This document shows positions 9,583-19,081 of a stretch of 60,058 nt of DNA, piece after piece. Numbering within the stretch: position 1 is the stretch's first letter; each line of letters opens with the position of its first letter. Source of the stretch: Butyrivibrio sp. (GTDB taxonomy: Bacteria > Bacillota > Clostridia > Lachnospirales > Lachnospiraceae); NCBI GenBank assembly GCA_017446685.1, contig JAFSQI010000117.1:1-60058 (forward strand), written 5' to 3'. The position numbers and the translations under genes are program-made. The notes below the pieces were generated by a model. That model had not been told where the DNA came from, did no database searches, and worked only from the letters and a program-made list of their open reading frames with translations.

Positions 9583-10893
9583 TTATGATTCTGTATTATT
9601 TTCTTCAGGAAGATTTGCCAGTATCTTCTTGGCAGCCGTAAGTCTTACACAGACTGTAAAAATATCCATAGCAGTCTTAAGATCAGCTAATGAAGGATAT
9701 GTAGGTGCAATACGAATGTTGCTGTCATGAGGATCTTTTTTATATGGATAAGTTGCTCCGGCATTTGTCATTGTAACGCCTGCCTTCTTGGCTCTGTCTA
9801 CTATCTCCTTTGCACAGCCCTCAGGTGCGTCAAAGCTAATGAAATAACCTCCGTTTGGCTTAGTCCAATCTCCTATTCCGCAAGGTGTAAGATCCCTGTC
9901 TAAAATCTCAAGAACCGCCTCAAACTTAGGTCTGATGATATCGGCATGTTTTCTCATATGAGCCTTCATACCATTGATATCCCCAAAGAATCTGACATGA
10001 CGAAGCTGATTAACCTTGTCATGACCGATTGTCTGATTAGTAAGCTGAGCCTTAATATCTTCAAGGTTATTAAGTGAAGTTGCAATTGCAGCAATTCCAC
10101 TTCCAGGGAAAGTAATCTTGGAGGTTGAAGCAAATTTATAAACAAGATCCGGATTACCGGCCTTCTTGCACTCTTCAAGAATCTCAATAAGATAATCCTG
10201 ATGATCATCATAAAGATGATGAATACCGTAGGCATTATCCCAGAAAATACGGAAATCTTTAGCTGCGGGCTTAAGCCTTGCGAATCTTCTGACTGTTTCA
10301 TCTGAATAAGAATATCCCTGAGGGTTTGAATACTTTGGAACGCACCAGATTCCCTTTATAGAATCATCAGAAGAAACAAGCTCTTCGACCTTGTCCATAT
10401 CAGGTCCTGTAGGTGTCATATCAACATTTATCATCTCAATGCCAAAATACTCGGTTATGGCAAAGTGTCTGTCATATCCCGGAACAGGGCAAAGAAATTT
10501 CACTTTATCAAGCTTGCACCATGGAGTGTTTCCCATAATACCATGCGTGTAAGCTCTTGAAACTGTATCATACATAACATTAAGTGATGAATTGCCGTAG
10601 ATAATGATATTCTCAGGCTTATTCTCCATCATCGCGCCAATCAGCTCTTTTGCCTCGTCAATACCTGTAAGAACGCCGTAGTTACGACAGTCTGTTCCAT
10701 CTGCACAGGATAAGTCAGCTTCAGAATTAAGGGCATCCATAAGTCCCATCGAAAGGTCAAGCTGCTCAATACATGGCTTTCCTCTTGCCATATTGAGATT
10801 AAGACTCATCTCCTGATATTTCTTGTACTCAGCCTTGAGCTTAACAATTTCTGCTTCAAGTTCCTGCTTGTTCATCTCAACATATTTTTTCAT
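9583..10893 (-). CDS. Aspartate aminotransferase, type Ic (MocR-like fold-type I aminotransferase)
   Basis: 436 residues from the ATG at 10893, chosen because AAGGAG stands six bases upstream; the frame is open to 10923 but lacks a site there. It matches the PF12897-type aminotransferases: NMARGKPCIEQLDLS near the N-terminus, DCRNYGVLTG, the PLP region PKYSNPQGYS, the DNAYGIHHL loop and the probable PLP lysine in ASTSKITFPGSG. Members of this class from actinobacteria were characterised as aspartate aminotransferases (type Ic), converting aspartate and 2-oxoglutarate to oxaloacetate and glutamate; the substrate here is assumed by family. It is a single-gene unit with its own terminator at 9515-9562. 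Confidence 0.85.
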   Translation of the reverse strand: MKKYVEMNKQELEAEIVKLKAEYKKYQEMSLNLNMARGKPCIEQLDLSMGLMDALNSEADLSCADGTDCRNYGVLTGIDEAKELIGAMMENKPENIIIYGNSSLNVMYDTVSRAYTHGIMGNTPWCKLDKVKFLCPVPGYDRHFAITEYFGIEMINVDMTPTGPDMDKVEELVSSDDSIKGIWCVPKYSNPQGYSYSDETVRRFARLKPAAKDFRIFWDNAYGIHHLYDDHQDYLIEILEECKKAGNPDLVYKFASTSKITFPGSGIAAIATSLNNLEDIKAQLTNQTIGHDKVNQLRHVRFFGDINGMKAHMRKHADIIRPKFEAVLEILDRDLTPCGIGDWTKPNGGYFISFDAPEGCAKEIVDRAKKAGVTMTNAGATYPYKKDPHDSNIRIAPTYPSLADLKTAMDIFTVCVRLTAAKKILANLPEENNTES

Positions 10894-11060
10894 TTGGGGC
10901 TCCTTGTCGAACATAGAATACATGTATAAAAATAACCAGAATCGTATTATTACACAACCAATAATTCAAGAATTATGATTGTATACAAAAATACATTGAT
11001 TCAATATTACAACGAGCCTATGAGATTTGCAAGGGATATTTCATTCTTTTCATAACCAGA

Positions 11061-11117
11061 CCAGCCTCAGGGCTGGGCGTACTAAAAAAGCTGCCACACT
11101 AGTTCTATGCAGCAGCT
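11061..11117 (-). terminator. Terminator at the end of the rsgA operon, plus a second hairpin
   Basis: AGCTGC at 11089-11094 pairs with GCAGCT at 11112-11117 and is followed on the minus strand by TTTTTT (A run at 11084-11089), 13 bases after the stop of the phosphatase gene. Next to it CCAGCC-TCAG-GGCTGG (11061-11076) forms a second perfect 6-bp hairpin. The remaining sequence to 10894 is the leader of the aminotransferase gene. Confidence 0.7.
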
Positions 11118-11129
11118 CATTAGAAAGTA

Positions 11130-11669
11130 TTAAATTTCGTACTCCCGTATTTCGCAGTTCTTCGGGCGTGGGCGCCAGATGTATCCCCGCTTTGCATGTT
11201 CAAGATAGCCGCGGATCACGCGAATTATTCCGCCATGACACGTTATGAGAACATTCTCATAATCTGTTTTTTCAAGATCAGAAAAAAATGACGTAACACG
11301 CTCTATCATCTGATCTGTGGTTTCCACAGTCTTTGGAGCAGGAAATATTTCGGGACATGACCAGTAAAGCGTCATTGCAATTCCCATCGCTCCGTAGGGT
11401 TTCTTCTCATATTTTCCAAAGTCAGTCTCAATAATTCGCTCATCGATGATAACTTCAGATCTGTCGACTCCTCCGATTATCGAAGCAGTTTCTATTGCTC
11501 TGTCAAGAGGACTGGCATAAACAGCATCAAACTTCATATTTCCAAGTTTTTCTCTTGCCTCTTTTGCCTGCTGCCTGCCGATATCATTTAACGGAATGTC
11601 AGACCTTCCCTGCATAAGCTTTTTGGCATTTAATTCAGTTTGTCCGTGTCTTGTAAGCCAGATTTTCAT
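11130..11669 (-). CDS. Histidine phosphatase family protein (phosphoglycerate-mutase-like)
   Basis: 179 residues. The phosphohistidine motif RHGQTELN is at residues 7-14, followed by DIGRQQAKEA, the ASPLDRAIETA motif and the second catalytic His in TCHGGIIR near residue 146. The family dephosphorylates small metabolites through a phosphohistidine intermediate; the substrate cannot be told. Its ATG overlaps the rsgA stop by four bases (ATGA), so the two are translationally coupled and it is last gene of the prpC-prkC-rsgA operon, in the position where many Firmicutes carry rpe. Terminator follows at once. Confidence 0.86.
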   Translation of the reverse strand: MKIWLTRHGQTELNAKKLMQGRSDIPLNDIGRQQAKEAREKLGNMKFDAVYASPLDRAIETASIIGGVDRSEVIIDERIIETDFGKYEKKPYGAMGIAMTLYWSCPEIFPAPKTVETTDQMIERVTSFFSDLEKTDYENVLITCHGGIIRVIRGYLEHAKRGYIWRPRPKNCEIREYEI

Positions 11670-12589
11670 CTTCGTGCCTTCTTACTATAATCGGGGCGCA
11701 TATTCTTGAGCTCCTTAAAAAGAATTTTATAATTTTCATATCTTATTTTTGCAATTTTACCATCAGCCACCGCATCTTTTACACCACAGTCAGGCTCTGC
11801 AATATGCGAGCAGCCGCCAAACCTGCAATTTGGCTCATACTGGATAAACTCCGGATAATACTGCATAAGTGTATCCGGTGTTACATCTCTTAAATCAAGT
11901 GAAGTAAAGCCCGGCGTATCGATTATAAATGTCTTATAAGTATCCTCATCACCGGAAAGTTCTTTTACAAAAAACAGCTCCGAATGTCTGGTGGTGTTCT
12001 TTCCTCGTTCAATCTTTTTGCTAAGTTCACCAGTCTGCATCTCTGCGTCTGGAACAAGCTTATTTAAAAGAGAAGATTTGCCTACTCCGCTTGGTCCCGC
12101 AAGCGTTGTTGTCTTTCCTTTTAGAAGCTCTTTCAACTCATCAAGACCACTCTCTTCTCTCACGCTTATAAACAGAACTTTGTAGCCGCAGTTTTCGTAA
12201 GCGTTATAAAGCTCAAGCTGCTCTTCTTTGGTAGCTATATCCTGTTTGTTAAAGCAAATGATAACAGGAAGGTTCTGCTGCCTCATCATAATAAGAAATC
12301 TGTCAAGCAGGTTGTAGCTTGGATTTGGCTTTACTATAGCAAACAAAATAACCGCCTGATCCACATTGGCAACAGGCGGTCTGATAAGCTGATTTTTTCT
12401 TGGAAGAATATCTGCGATATTTCCCAAGCCCTTTTCCATGTCGATGATGTCTATTTCAACATCATCGCCCACCATAGGTTTTAAATTTGATTTTCTGAAA
12501 ATGCCCTTAGCCTTACATTCATAAACTTTTCCATCAAAAGTCTCTACATAGTAAAAGCCGGCAATTCCTTTCAGAATACGTCCTTTCAT
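11666..12589 (-). CDS. rsgA: Ribosome small subunit-dependent GTPase A
   Basis: 307 residues. N-terminal OB fold (1-65), then a circularly permuted GTPase with NKQD (G4) before the P-loop GPSGVGKSSLLN (about 170) and DTPGF (G3), and a C-terminal zinc site built from CRFGGC, a His and DCGV. RsgA checks late 30S maturation at the decoding centre and is stimulated by the ribosome. AGGAG precedes the ATG; prkC ends six bases upstream. The prpC-prkC-rsgA order is the standard firmicute arrangement, consistent with PrkC phosphorylating this GTPase in relatives (established in Bacillus and Staphylococcus, inferred here). Confidence 0.95.
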   Translation of the reverse strand: MKGRILKGIAGFYYVETFDGKVYECKAKGIFRKSNLKPMVGDDVEIDIIDMEKGLGNIADILPRKNQLIRPPVANVDQAVILFAIVKPNPSYNLLDRFLIMMRQQNLPVIICFNKQDIATKEEQLELYNAYENCGYKVLFISVREESGLDELKELLKGKTTTLAGPSGVGKSSLLNKLVPDAEMQTGELSKKIERGKNTTRHSELFFVKELSGDEDTYKTFIIDTPGFTSLDLRDVTPDTLMQYYPEFIQYEPNCRFGGCSHIAEPDCGVKDAVADGKIAKIRYENYKILFKELKNMRPDYSKKARR

Positions 12590-12595
12590 ATAGCC

Positions 12596-14623
12596 TTAAT
12601 TCTCCTGAGTAAATGTAACTGCTCTTGTCACTGTGTATTCAACTGCCTGTCCACCAGAAGTCTCGCCTGTCTCCGGATTGGTGGTAGTTGGTGTAGCTGC
12701 TGTATAGACAAAAGTAATTGTTCCTGTCGGAGATGTTATTCCCCTTGAATTCATCTGTATTGGAAAGTCTGAAGTAGTAGTATTTAGAAGTGTTGTTCCA
12801 TCAGATGTAACAAGTGTCACATGAACTGAAAGACCATAGGTATAGTTTTCTCCCTCCGTAGGAGCTGCAATATCATCTGTATAACTGTAAGTTACCGAAG
12901 CAGGACCTGTTGAAAGTTCCAGATTTATAACTGTACCCTCTGATACAGAAGTGCCAAAAGCAATGCTCTGAGCACAAATGAGACCTGTGAGATTGGAATC
13001 TTCATTGCTGGTCTCAACTATTGAACCTGCCTGAAGCCCCGCCTCTACAAGCATAATAACTGCCTCTTCGGATGTACGTCCGATAACATTTGGAACAGTT
13101 ACCTGTCCCTCAGATTTTGCAACAGAAACCTCTGTTGCCGCACTTGCGCTGGAAACATTAGCGCCTGTACTCACATAAACTGTAATAGTGCTTCCGCTTG
13201 CTGCTCTGTTTCCTGATGCAGGCTTTGTGTATGAAACAGTATCCTTTGAAAGCGTACTGGATGAATCCTCAGCTTTTTCAACTTTAAATCCCTTTGCATT
13301 CAGATTGGAAACTGCTTCAGCATAGGTCTGACCTGAAACATCCGGAATTACTATTCCATCAGAAGAATCCTGTGTATCACTGCTGCTTGAAGCAATTGAA
13401 GTGCTTGATTCTGAACCAGAGTCCTCACTGCTTCCAAAAAATCCAAGGCTTCTTCCAACAAGAAGAATAACCATAAATGCCACCAAAGCCGCCAGAACAA
13501 TTGCCATTACAATAGTTATCTTTTCCATGTTGCCCTGAGGTTGTTCCGTACTATGATGCCTTTTGCCATTGTAGCCATAGAAGTCATCATCCTCATCATA
13601 TTCCCGCCTCTTAGGTTTTCGCTTAGAGCTGTCATAATCATCGTAATCGTCTTCGTGTTCATACTCACGCATGACATCATCTCGCAGTCTCATCTGCTCA
13701 GTGTCTGTCATTCTACCGTTACGTACAGCCTTTTCCTCTTCCTCGGAGGCAACCCTCGTAGCGCCCTCCTCATCAGGATCAACCAAAGAAACAAAATCTT
13801 TGTCTGGTGTTATCAAAGAACGCTTAAGATCTGAAATAAGCTCTGCCGCAGTCTGATATCGTCTGTCAGGGCTTTTTTGACAGCATTTCAAAACTATTTT
13901 CTCAACACTTATTGGTATTTCATCATTAAATTCCGTCGGTGACGGCAAATCTTCCTGGATGTGTTTGATTGCAATGGCAACTGTGGTGTCACCATTGAAA
14001 GGTACTCTTCCCGTAAGCATCTCAAAAAGGGTAATACCAAGAGAATAAATATCACTTTTGGCATCGCTGTATCCCCCTCTTGCCTGCTCAGGTGAAGTGT
14101 AGTGAACTGATCCCATTACATTGGAAGTGATCGTATTGCTGGTTGCCGCCTTGGCAATACCAAAGTCTGTGACCTTAACCTTGCCTTCCTTGGAAATCAT
14201 TATGTTTTGAGGCTTAATATCTCTGTGAATAATATTGTTGTTATGGGCTGCCTCAAGTCCCATCGCAACCTGTATTGCTATGCTAACGGCTTCTTTTACC
14301 GATAGTCTTGATTTTTTTTCAATGTATTTCTTGAGTGTGATGCCGTCTACAAGTTCCATAACAATGTAATTGACACCATCCTCATCTCCTACATCATAGA
14401 CATTTACTATGTTCGGATGCATAAGCCCGGCAGTTGACTGGGCCTCTACACGAAACTTCGAAACAAAATTTTCATTTTCCGAAAATTCCTGCTTAAGTAC
14501 TTTTACCGCAACAAGCCTGTTAAGTTTATGATCTTTCGCTTTATATACATCGGACATACCACCGGTACCTATTTTTTCAAGTACCTCATAGCGATCACCG
14601 ATAACCATTCCTATCTTAATCAT
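12596..14623 (-). CDS. prkC: PASTA-domain serine/threonine protein kinase
   Basis: 675 residues. Kinase domain at 8-270 with the P-loop GTGGMSDVY, VAVKVLK, HRDIKPQN and DFGIAKA motifs; an acidic and basic juxtamembrane stretch rich in Asp/Glu and Lys/Arg (about 300-365); one membrane helix near 372-395; a Ser-rich spacer; two PASTA repeats (about 425-490 and 505-570); and an extracellular tail of about 100 residues without PASTA features. Such kinases sense muropeptides or lipid II and control growth, wall synthesis and sporulation or germination. GGAGG six bases before the ATG. Its ATG lies inside the end of prpC (8-base overlap). Two PASTA units is fewer than the three of B. subtilis PrkC. 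Confidence 0.93.
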   Translation of the reverse strand: MIKIGMVIGDRYEVLEKIGTGGMSDVYKAKDHKLNRLVAVKVLKQEFSENENFVSKFRVEAQSTAGLMHPNIVNVYDVGDEDGVNYIVMELVDGITLKKYIEKKSRLSVKEAVSIAIQVAMGLEAAHNNNIIHRDIKPQNIMISKEGKVKVTDFGIAKAATSNTITSNVMGSVHYTSPEQARGGYSDAKSDIYSLGITLFEMLTGRVPFNGDTTVAIAIKHIQEDLPSPTEFNDEIPISVEKIVLKCCQKSPDRRYQTAAELISDLKRSLITPDKDFVSLVDPDEEGATRVASEEEEKAVRNGRMTDTEQMRLRDDVMREYEHEDDYDDYDSSKRKPKRREYDEDDDFYGYNGKRHHSTEQPQGNMEKITIVMAIVLAALVAFMVILLVGRSLGFFGSSEDSGSESSTSIASSSSDTQDSSDGIVIPDVSGQTYAEAVSNLNAKGFKVEKAEDSSSTLSKDTVSYTKPASGNRAASGSTITVYVSTGANVSSASAATEVSVAKSEGQVTVPNVIGRTSEEAVIMLVEAGLQAGSIVETSNEDSNLTGLICAQSIAFGTSVSEGTVINLELSTGPASVTYSYTDDIAAPTEGENYTYGLSVHVTLVTSDGTTLLNTTTSDFPIQMNSRGITSPTGTITFVYTAATPTTTNPETGETSGGQAVEYTVTRAVTFTQEN

Positions 14624-15377
14624 TTAGTCCTCCGTCATGTGCTACCTCATCAGCAAACGGCTCAATTAGAATAACTGCAATATTATCTTTTCCCCCGTTA
14701 TTATTTGCCGCTATTACAAGCTTCTGAGCCTTTTCTATGATATCTCTCTGTCCACTTACTATCATGCGGATTTCCTCGTCTTCCAGCATGTTGGTAAGTC
14801 CATCAGAACACATGAGAACTATGTCCCCCCGGTTCAATTCTACATTAAAAAAATCAATGTCTACATCTTCCTCAGCACCGATAGCCCTTGTAATAATGTT
14901 TTTATCAAGGGAATGTCTTGCGGTTTCTCTGTCAATACCGCCCATTCTGACCATTTCCTCTACAAGAGAATGATCTCTGGTAATCTGAGTAATTTTGTCA
15001 TTTATCACATAAAGTCTTGAGTCACCAACATTTGCCACCTGAAGATATCTGCCCAAAACAGTACAGGCAACAACTGTAGTACCCATTCCAAAAAGCTTGG
15101 GATCCTCCGAAGCTTTCTCACGGAGCTTTTTATTGGCAATCTTAATGGCCCTCTCCAAAATTTTGACAGGGCTCTGTTCAAAGGATTTTTCAATTTCCTC
15201 AACCATAGTGTCCACTGTAAATCTGGAAGCATAGTCACCGGCATTGTGACCTCCCATTCCATCAGCAACAATAAACACATTAGAAAGATTCCCCAGCTTC
15301 CTATCTGAAGAAAAAACATAATCCTGATTCAATTTTCGCTTTTTTCCAATATCCGTAACGGAAAAAGTTTTTAACAA
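14616..15377 (-). CDS. prpC: PP2C-type serine/threonine phosphatase
   Basis: 253 residues starting at TTG (15377): GGAGG lies eight bases upstream, inside the longer frame that opens at 15392, so the upstream codons are the ribosome binding site rather than protein. PP2C metal-binding motifs are present: VADGMGGHNAGD near residue 38, CSDGL near 188 and GGKDNIAVI near 226. It removes phosphate from PrkC and PrkC targets. It overlaps prkC by eight bases and follows rlmN by 56 bases. The TTG start may keep phosphatase levels low. Confidence 0.92.
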   Translation of the reverse strand: MLKTFSVTDIGKKRKLNQDYVFSSDRKLGNLSNVFIVADGMGGHNAGDYASRFTVDTMVEEIEKSFEQSPVKILERAIKIANKKLREKASEDPKLFGMGTTVVACTVLGRYLQVANVGDSRLYVINDKITQITRDHSLVEEMVRMGGIDRETARHSLDKNIITRAIGAEEDVDIDFFNVELNRGDIVLMCSDGLTNMLEDEEIRMIVSGQRDIIEKAQKLVIAANNNGGKDNIAVILIEPFADEVAHDGGLND

Positions 15378-15433
15378 GGGATTCCCCTCCAACGTCTTAA
15401 TATCTTTTTTTCATAAATAAAATAAGCAGGATG

Positions 15434-16513
15434 CTACTGTTTTTCCTCCAAATGGCGCCTACGAAGTTGACCACAGGCTCCATCAATATCCCTGCCCATT
15501 TCTCTTCTTATAGTAACATTTATTCGGCTTTTTTCAAGTTTATTTTTAAAAGCGAGCGCTTTTGTGCGGTCTGTAGGCTTATAATTACGCTCTTTTATCG
15601 GGTTTACGGGTATAAGATTGACCACTGCATTAAGCCCTGATAAAAGCTCTGCCAGTTCAGCCGCATCCTCATCTGTATCATTGACATCACCAACGAGTGA
15701 ATACTCGAAAGTAAGCTGTCTTCCTGTCTTGTCAAAATATGTCCTGCAGGCATCAAGCACCTCATGGATCTCGTATTTGTTGGCAATAGGCATTAGCTCT
15801 TTTCGCTTGTCATTATTGCTGGCATGAAGTGACAAAGCAAGATTGATTGAAAGCTTCTCATCAGCAAGCCTTAAAATATTTGGCACAATTCCGCAGGTGG
15901 AAACCGTAAGATTGCGCTGGCTCATATTAAGTCCGTGCTCATCAGTCAAAAGCTTTATAAATCTCAAAAGATTGTCGTAATTATCCAGCGGCTCTCCGCT
16001 TCCCATTACTACAACTCTGGATATCTTTTCTCCTGTAATTCTGGCAATTGAATAAATTTGATCAAGTATCTCAGATGGTAAAAGATTTCTCTCCACGCCA
16101 TCAAGGGTTGAAGCACAAAACTTGCATCCCATCCTGCAGCCAACCTGAGAAGAAACACAAACACTGTTTCCAAACTTGTACTTCATGAAAACGCTCTCTA
16201 TCACATTTCCATCTGCAAGAGCAAAAAGAAATTTCTTTGTATCATCAATCTGCGATTCCTGTACTCTCACGCTTTTTAGTGAAGTGTAATCAAAATTTTG
16301 AACACATTTTTCCTTTAGCGACTTCGGAATATTGCTCATCTCATCATAGTCTCTTGCAAGCTTGACATGCATCCATTCATAGAGCTGCTTTGCTCGAAAT
16401 GCCGGCTCTCCGAGACCTTTTATCACTTCATTAAGTTCTTCAAAAGTAAGTGATTTTATATCCGTTTTCTTGTTTATTCCTAATATATAATTATCTTCCA
16501 ATTCGTACTCCAT
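15434..16513 (-). CDS. rlmN: 23S rRNA (adenine2503-C2)-methyltransferase, radical SAM
   Basis: 359 residues. The radical-SAM cluster motif GCRMGCKFCAST (CxxxCxxC) is near residue 113, with GEPLDNYDN, the SLHASNNDKR motif and the methylation cysteine region CGQLRRRH near the C-terminus (Cys about 350). RlmN methylates A2503 of 23S rRNA and A37 of some tRNAs, which tunes proofreading. No Shine-Dalgarno sequence precedes the ATG at 16513, and no better codon was found downstream, so the start is the least certain of this cluster. It lies between rsmB and prpC as in most Firmicutes. Confidence 0.93.
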   Translation of the reverse strand: MEYELEDNYILGINKKTDIKSLTFEELNEVIKGLGEPAFRAKQLYEWMHVKLARDYDEMSNIPKSLKEKCVQNFDYTSLKSVRVQESQIDDTKKFLFALADGNVIESVFMKYKFGNSVCVSSQVGCRMGCKFCASTLDGVERNLLPSEILDQIYSIARITGEKISRVVVMGSGEPLDNYDNLLRFIKLLTDEHGLNMSQRNLTVSTCGIVPNILRLADEKLSINLALSLHASNNDKRKELMPIANKYEIHEVLDACRTYFDKTGRQLTFEYSLVGDVNDTDEDAAELAELLSGLNAVVNLIPVNPIKERNYKPTDRTKALAFKNKLEKSRINVTIRREMGRDIDGACGQLRRRHLEEKQ

Positions 16514-16548
16514 TTTAATTTATTAACACTTTTTTGTTGCATAAAACT

Positions 16549-16559
16549 GTTACTGTTCA
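16549..16559. repeat. Lone copy of the arm sequence of the 55.4-kb palindromic element
   Basis: GTTACTGTTCA in the 79-base rlmN-rsmB gap is identical to the 11-base outer arm of the element at 55368-55512. Flanking bases do not match the rest of that element. It may be a decayed remnant or chance; an 11-mer match in 60 kb is unlikely but possible in AT-rich DNA. Confidence 0.3.
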
Positions 16560-16592
16560 TTCTCAAGCCAATTATATGAGATAAACATTAAA

Positions 16593-17981
16593 TTATATTC
16601 TGCGAAGCTTTGCAATGAAAAATCCATCTGTTCCGTATTCTCCGGGAAGTAGCTGGATATAACCTTTTTTTGCTGTCTTACAGATTTCAGATTCTGCTCC
16701 GTTTTCGTCTTTTTTCATAATGTCAGGAAGATTATCTTCAAATCCCATCATTTCAAACGGAAGGTTCTGACAGATTTTTTTGATCATGTCCTGATTTTCC
16801 GCTTTATTGACTGTACAGGTAGAATAAATCAGTGTTCCTCCCTTTTTTACATAATCCCAGGAAGCTTTTACAATCTCCCACTGAAGTGAATTTAGCTCTT
16901 CAATACCTTTTTTTGTCACATTCAGCTTAATATCACTCTTTCTGCCGATTATTCCAAGTCCGGAACATGGAACATCAAGATAAAGAACATCTGCCATATC
17001 ACCGAGATTTCCATCATGGATTCTCGCATCATTTCGCCTGACTTCAATATTCGATACAGAAAGTCTCTCAGCATTTTCAAGTATCAGTTCACATTTCCTG
17101 TCTGATACATCTCTGGAAATCACTCTTCCATCTCTACCTGTCTTCTCGGCAGCATGAAGGCTCTTTCCTCCGGGTGCAGCGCATACATCAACTATTGTAA
17201 GTCCTTTGGTAACACCGGCAACTTCAGCAACGAGCATAGAACTTACATCCTGTACGGCAAAAAATCCATCATCATATCCGGGTAGAAATTTTATATTATC
17301 TGTCTTCTCCAGGTCAAGTGCATAATTAAGAATTTTATTCTTTTTTACTACTGCACCGGCAGCCTCCAGCTCTTTTGCATATTTATCTATTGCCTTGTCA
17401 TCGCCAAGCTTTTGAAGGTTACAGCGAATTGTTGTAGGTCTTGGATCCAGGAAAAATTTAAGCATTTTTTCTGTTTTCTCAAGGCCATAATCCAAAACCC
17501 ACATCTTGCATAGCCACTTCGGCATCGAATAAAAAGTGGCAAGGTATTCTGAACCACCATCTATTGATCTGTCAGGGTAAACTATCTTTTCTTTATTTCG
17601 TGAAATATTTCTAAGAACTCCGTTTACAAAGCCCTTAAGTCCAGTAAGTTTATGCTTTTCGGCAAGCTTTACCGCTTCGTTACATGCAGCGCTATCAGGA
17701 ACAAAATCCATGAACATTATCTGATAAGTTCCCATTCTGATAAGATTTCTGATCATTGGCTGCATCTTTGGTGTAGGTGTTTTGGAAAACTGATCGATTA
17801 TGTAATCTATCTGCTGCTGTCTCTCAAGACATCCTTCCACAAGTCTTTTAATAAATGCCTTGTCTCTTGTGTCAAGATAGTCATACTTTTCAAGCGCATC
17901 CTTTAAAAGGGATGGCTTCTTCTTGCCATCCCTGTCATATTCCATAAGAACATTTAATACAATTTCCCTAACATTTGTCAT
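16593..17981 (-). CDS. rsmB: 16S rRNA (cytosine967-C5)-methyltransferase
   Basis: 462 residues. The N-terminal 140 residues are the NusB-like RNA-binding domain; residues 160-462 are the SAM-dependent methyltransferase with the SAM loop CAAPGGKSLHAAE and the two catalytic cysteines of m5C enzymes in DVPCSGLG and YSTCTVNKAEN. It methylates C967 of 16S rRNA. GAGG lies upstream of the ATG. It follows the zinc peptidase gene by 42 bases and precedes rlmN by 79 bases. Confidence 0.94.
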   Translation of the reverse strand: MTNVREIVLNVLMEYDRDGKKKPSLLKDALEKYDYLDTRDKAFIKRLVEGCLERQQQIDYIIDQFSKTPTPKMQPMIRNLIRMGTYQIMFMDFVPDSAACNEAVKLAEKHKLTGLKGFVNGVLRNISRNKEKIVYPDRSIDGGSEYLATFYSMPKWLCKMWVLDYGLEKTEKMLKFFLDPRPTTIRCNLQKLGDDKAIDKYAKELEAAGAVVKKNKILNYALDLEKTDNIKFLPGYDDGFFAVQDVSSMLVAEVAGVTKGLTIVDVCAAPGGKSLHAAEKTGRDGRVISRDVSDRKCELILENAERLSVSNIEVRRNDARIHDGNLGDMADVLYLDVPCSGLGIIGRKSDIKLNVTKKGIEELNSLQWEIVKASWDYVKKGGTLIYSTCTVNKAENQDMIKKICQNLPFEMMGFEDNLPDIMKKDENGAESEICKTAKKGYIQLLPGEYGTDGFFIAKLRRI

Positions 17982-18023
17982 AAAAACTCTTTCACCTCAG
18001 TTTAAAAAATATTCAATATATCT

Positions 18024-18752
18024 TCAATCATCATTTCTTCTGCCGTATAACATTACAAGTCTGAGAAGCTGAACCACAGCAGAAGCTGCACTGGCAACGT
18101 ATGTCATAGCTGCTGCCGTCAAAACTTTTCTTGAATCATTCACCTCATCATCACCAAGAATCCCATACTCCTGCAGCATGACCAATGCTCTGTGAGATGC
18201 ATTAAATTCAACCGGAAGCGTCACAATCTGAAATAGTACTGCAAGAGAAAATACCAGTATTCCTATATTAATAAGTGGCGATATACTCAAAAAAGCTCCA
18301 AGTATTATAATAGGTATGCCTGCCTTTGAGCCTATGCTCGCCACAGGAACAATTGCAGTTCTAAGTTGAAGCGGAATATATCCTGTATGGTGCTGAAGCA
18401 CATGTCCACATTCGTGGGCAGCAACTCCGACTGCCGCAACACTTCTGGAATCATAGGTACTGTCAGATAGATTGACTGTCTTTGTCCGAGGATCATAATG
18501 ATCTGTCAGTTCCCCTGCAACATGCTGCACAGTAACATCAACTATTCCGTTTTTTCGCAAGATCTCAACTGCTGCCTGAGCACCTGTCATTCCACTCATT
18601 GAGCGGATTCTGGCATATTTTTTATACACATAAGATACCCTGTAGCTGGCAATCATGCAAAGAATTGCCATTAGGATAACTAAAATATACATCGGGTCAA
18701 AACCATAGCCATAGCCGTATCCATAACCATAGCCCATATCACCATAATACAT
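18024..18752 (-). CDS. yugP: Membrane zinc metallopeptidase, YugP family
   Basis: 242 residues from the ATG at 18752, chosen for spacing to AAAGGAAG; the ATG at 18758 is too close to it. A Gly-Tyr dipeptide repeat opens the protein (MGYGYGYGYGYGYGF), followed by a membrane helix (about 20-40), the zinc motif VAAHECGHVLQH (HExxH), and two or three further hydrophobic helices. The family (PF04298) is widespread in Firmicutes; substrates are unknown. The GY tract is probably surface-exposed and its repeated codons could be length-variable. It keeps its usual place beside rsmB, but fmt, its usual other neighbour, is now 2.4 kb away. Confidence 0.88.
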   Translation of the reverse strand: MYYGDMGYGYGYGYGYGFDPMYILVILMAILCMIASYRVSYVYKKYARIRSMSGMTGAQAAVEILRKNGIVDVTVQHVAGELTDHYDPRTKTVNLSDSTYDSRSVAAVGVAAHECGHVLQHHTGYIPLQLRTAIVPVASIGSKAGIPIIILGAFLSISPLINIGILVFSLAVLFQIVTLPVEFNASHRALVMLQEYGILGDDEVNDSRKVLTAAAMTYVASAASAVVQLLRLVMLYGRRNDD

Positions 18753-18770
18753 ATACATACTTCCTTTCAA

Positions 18771-19081
18771 AAAATATCCTTAACTTAATTAGTATAACTC
18801 ATTTTTATACTTACTTCTACTTTATCGAGATGACGAGCTGTAACAATAGTAACCACTCGTTTCTGAATGCAACTAAATTTCTATATATAATCTGCTCATT
18901 GAAATACCTTTTGCTTAATTTTATTTTAAGTATCTTTTTAGAATGAGTGTCAAATCCGCTCCAGGCATGCTTTTGAAGCACTTTAGTGCCTTTTTTATAT
19001 CTTGATTTATTTTAAGCATACTATAAAATGACTAATTGAAAACGATTTTACACATCCAATTTCAAGGAGGGAATTAGTGTT
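18771..19081. other. Divergent intergenic region between yugP and the secreted protein gene
   Basis: This 311-base AT-rich gap must hold promoters for both directions. A TATACT box (18791-18796 as AGTATA on plus) serves yugP plausibly, without a good -35. For the plus-strand gene the best candidate is TTGAAG-17-TATATC (about 18974-19002), overlapping a weak GCAC/GTGC hairpin with T6; another box TATAAA is near 19022. No open reading frame or RNA structure is convincing. Confidence 0.35.
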
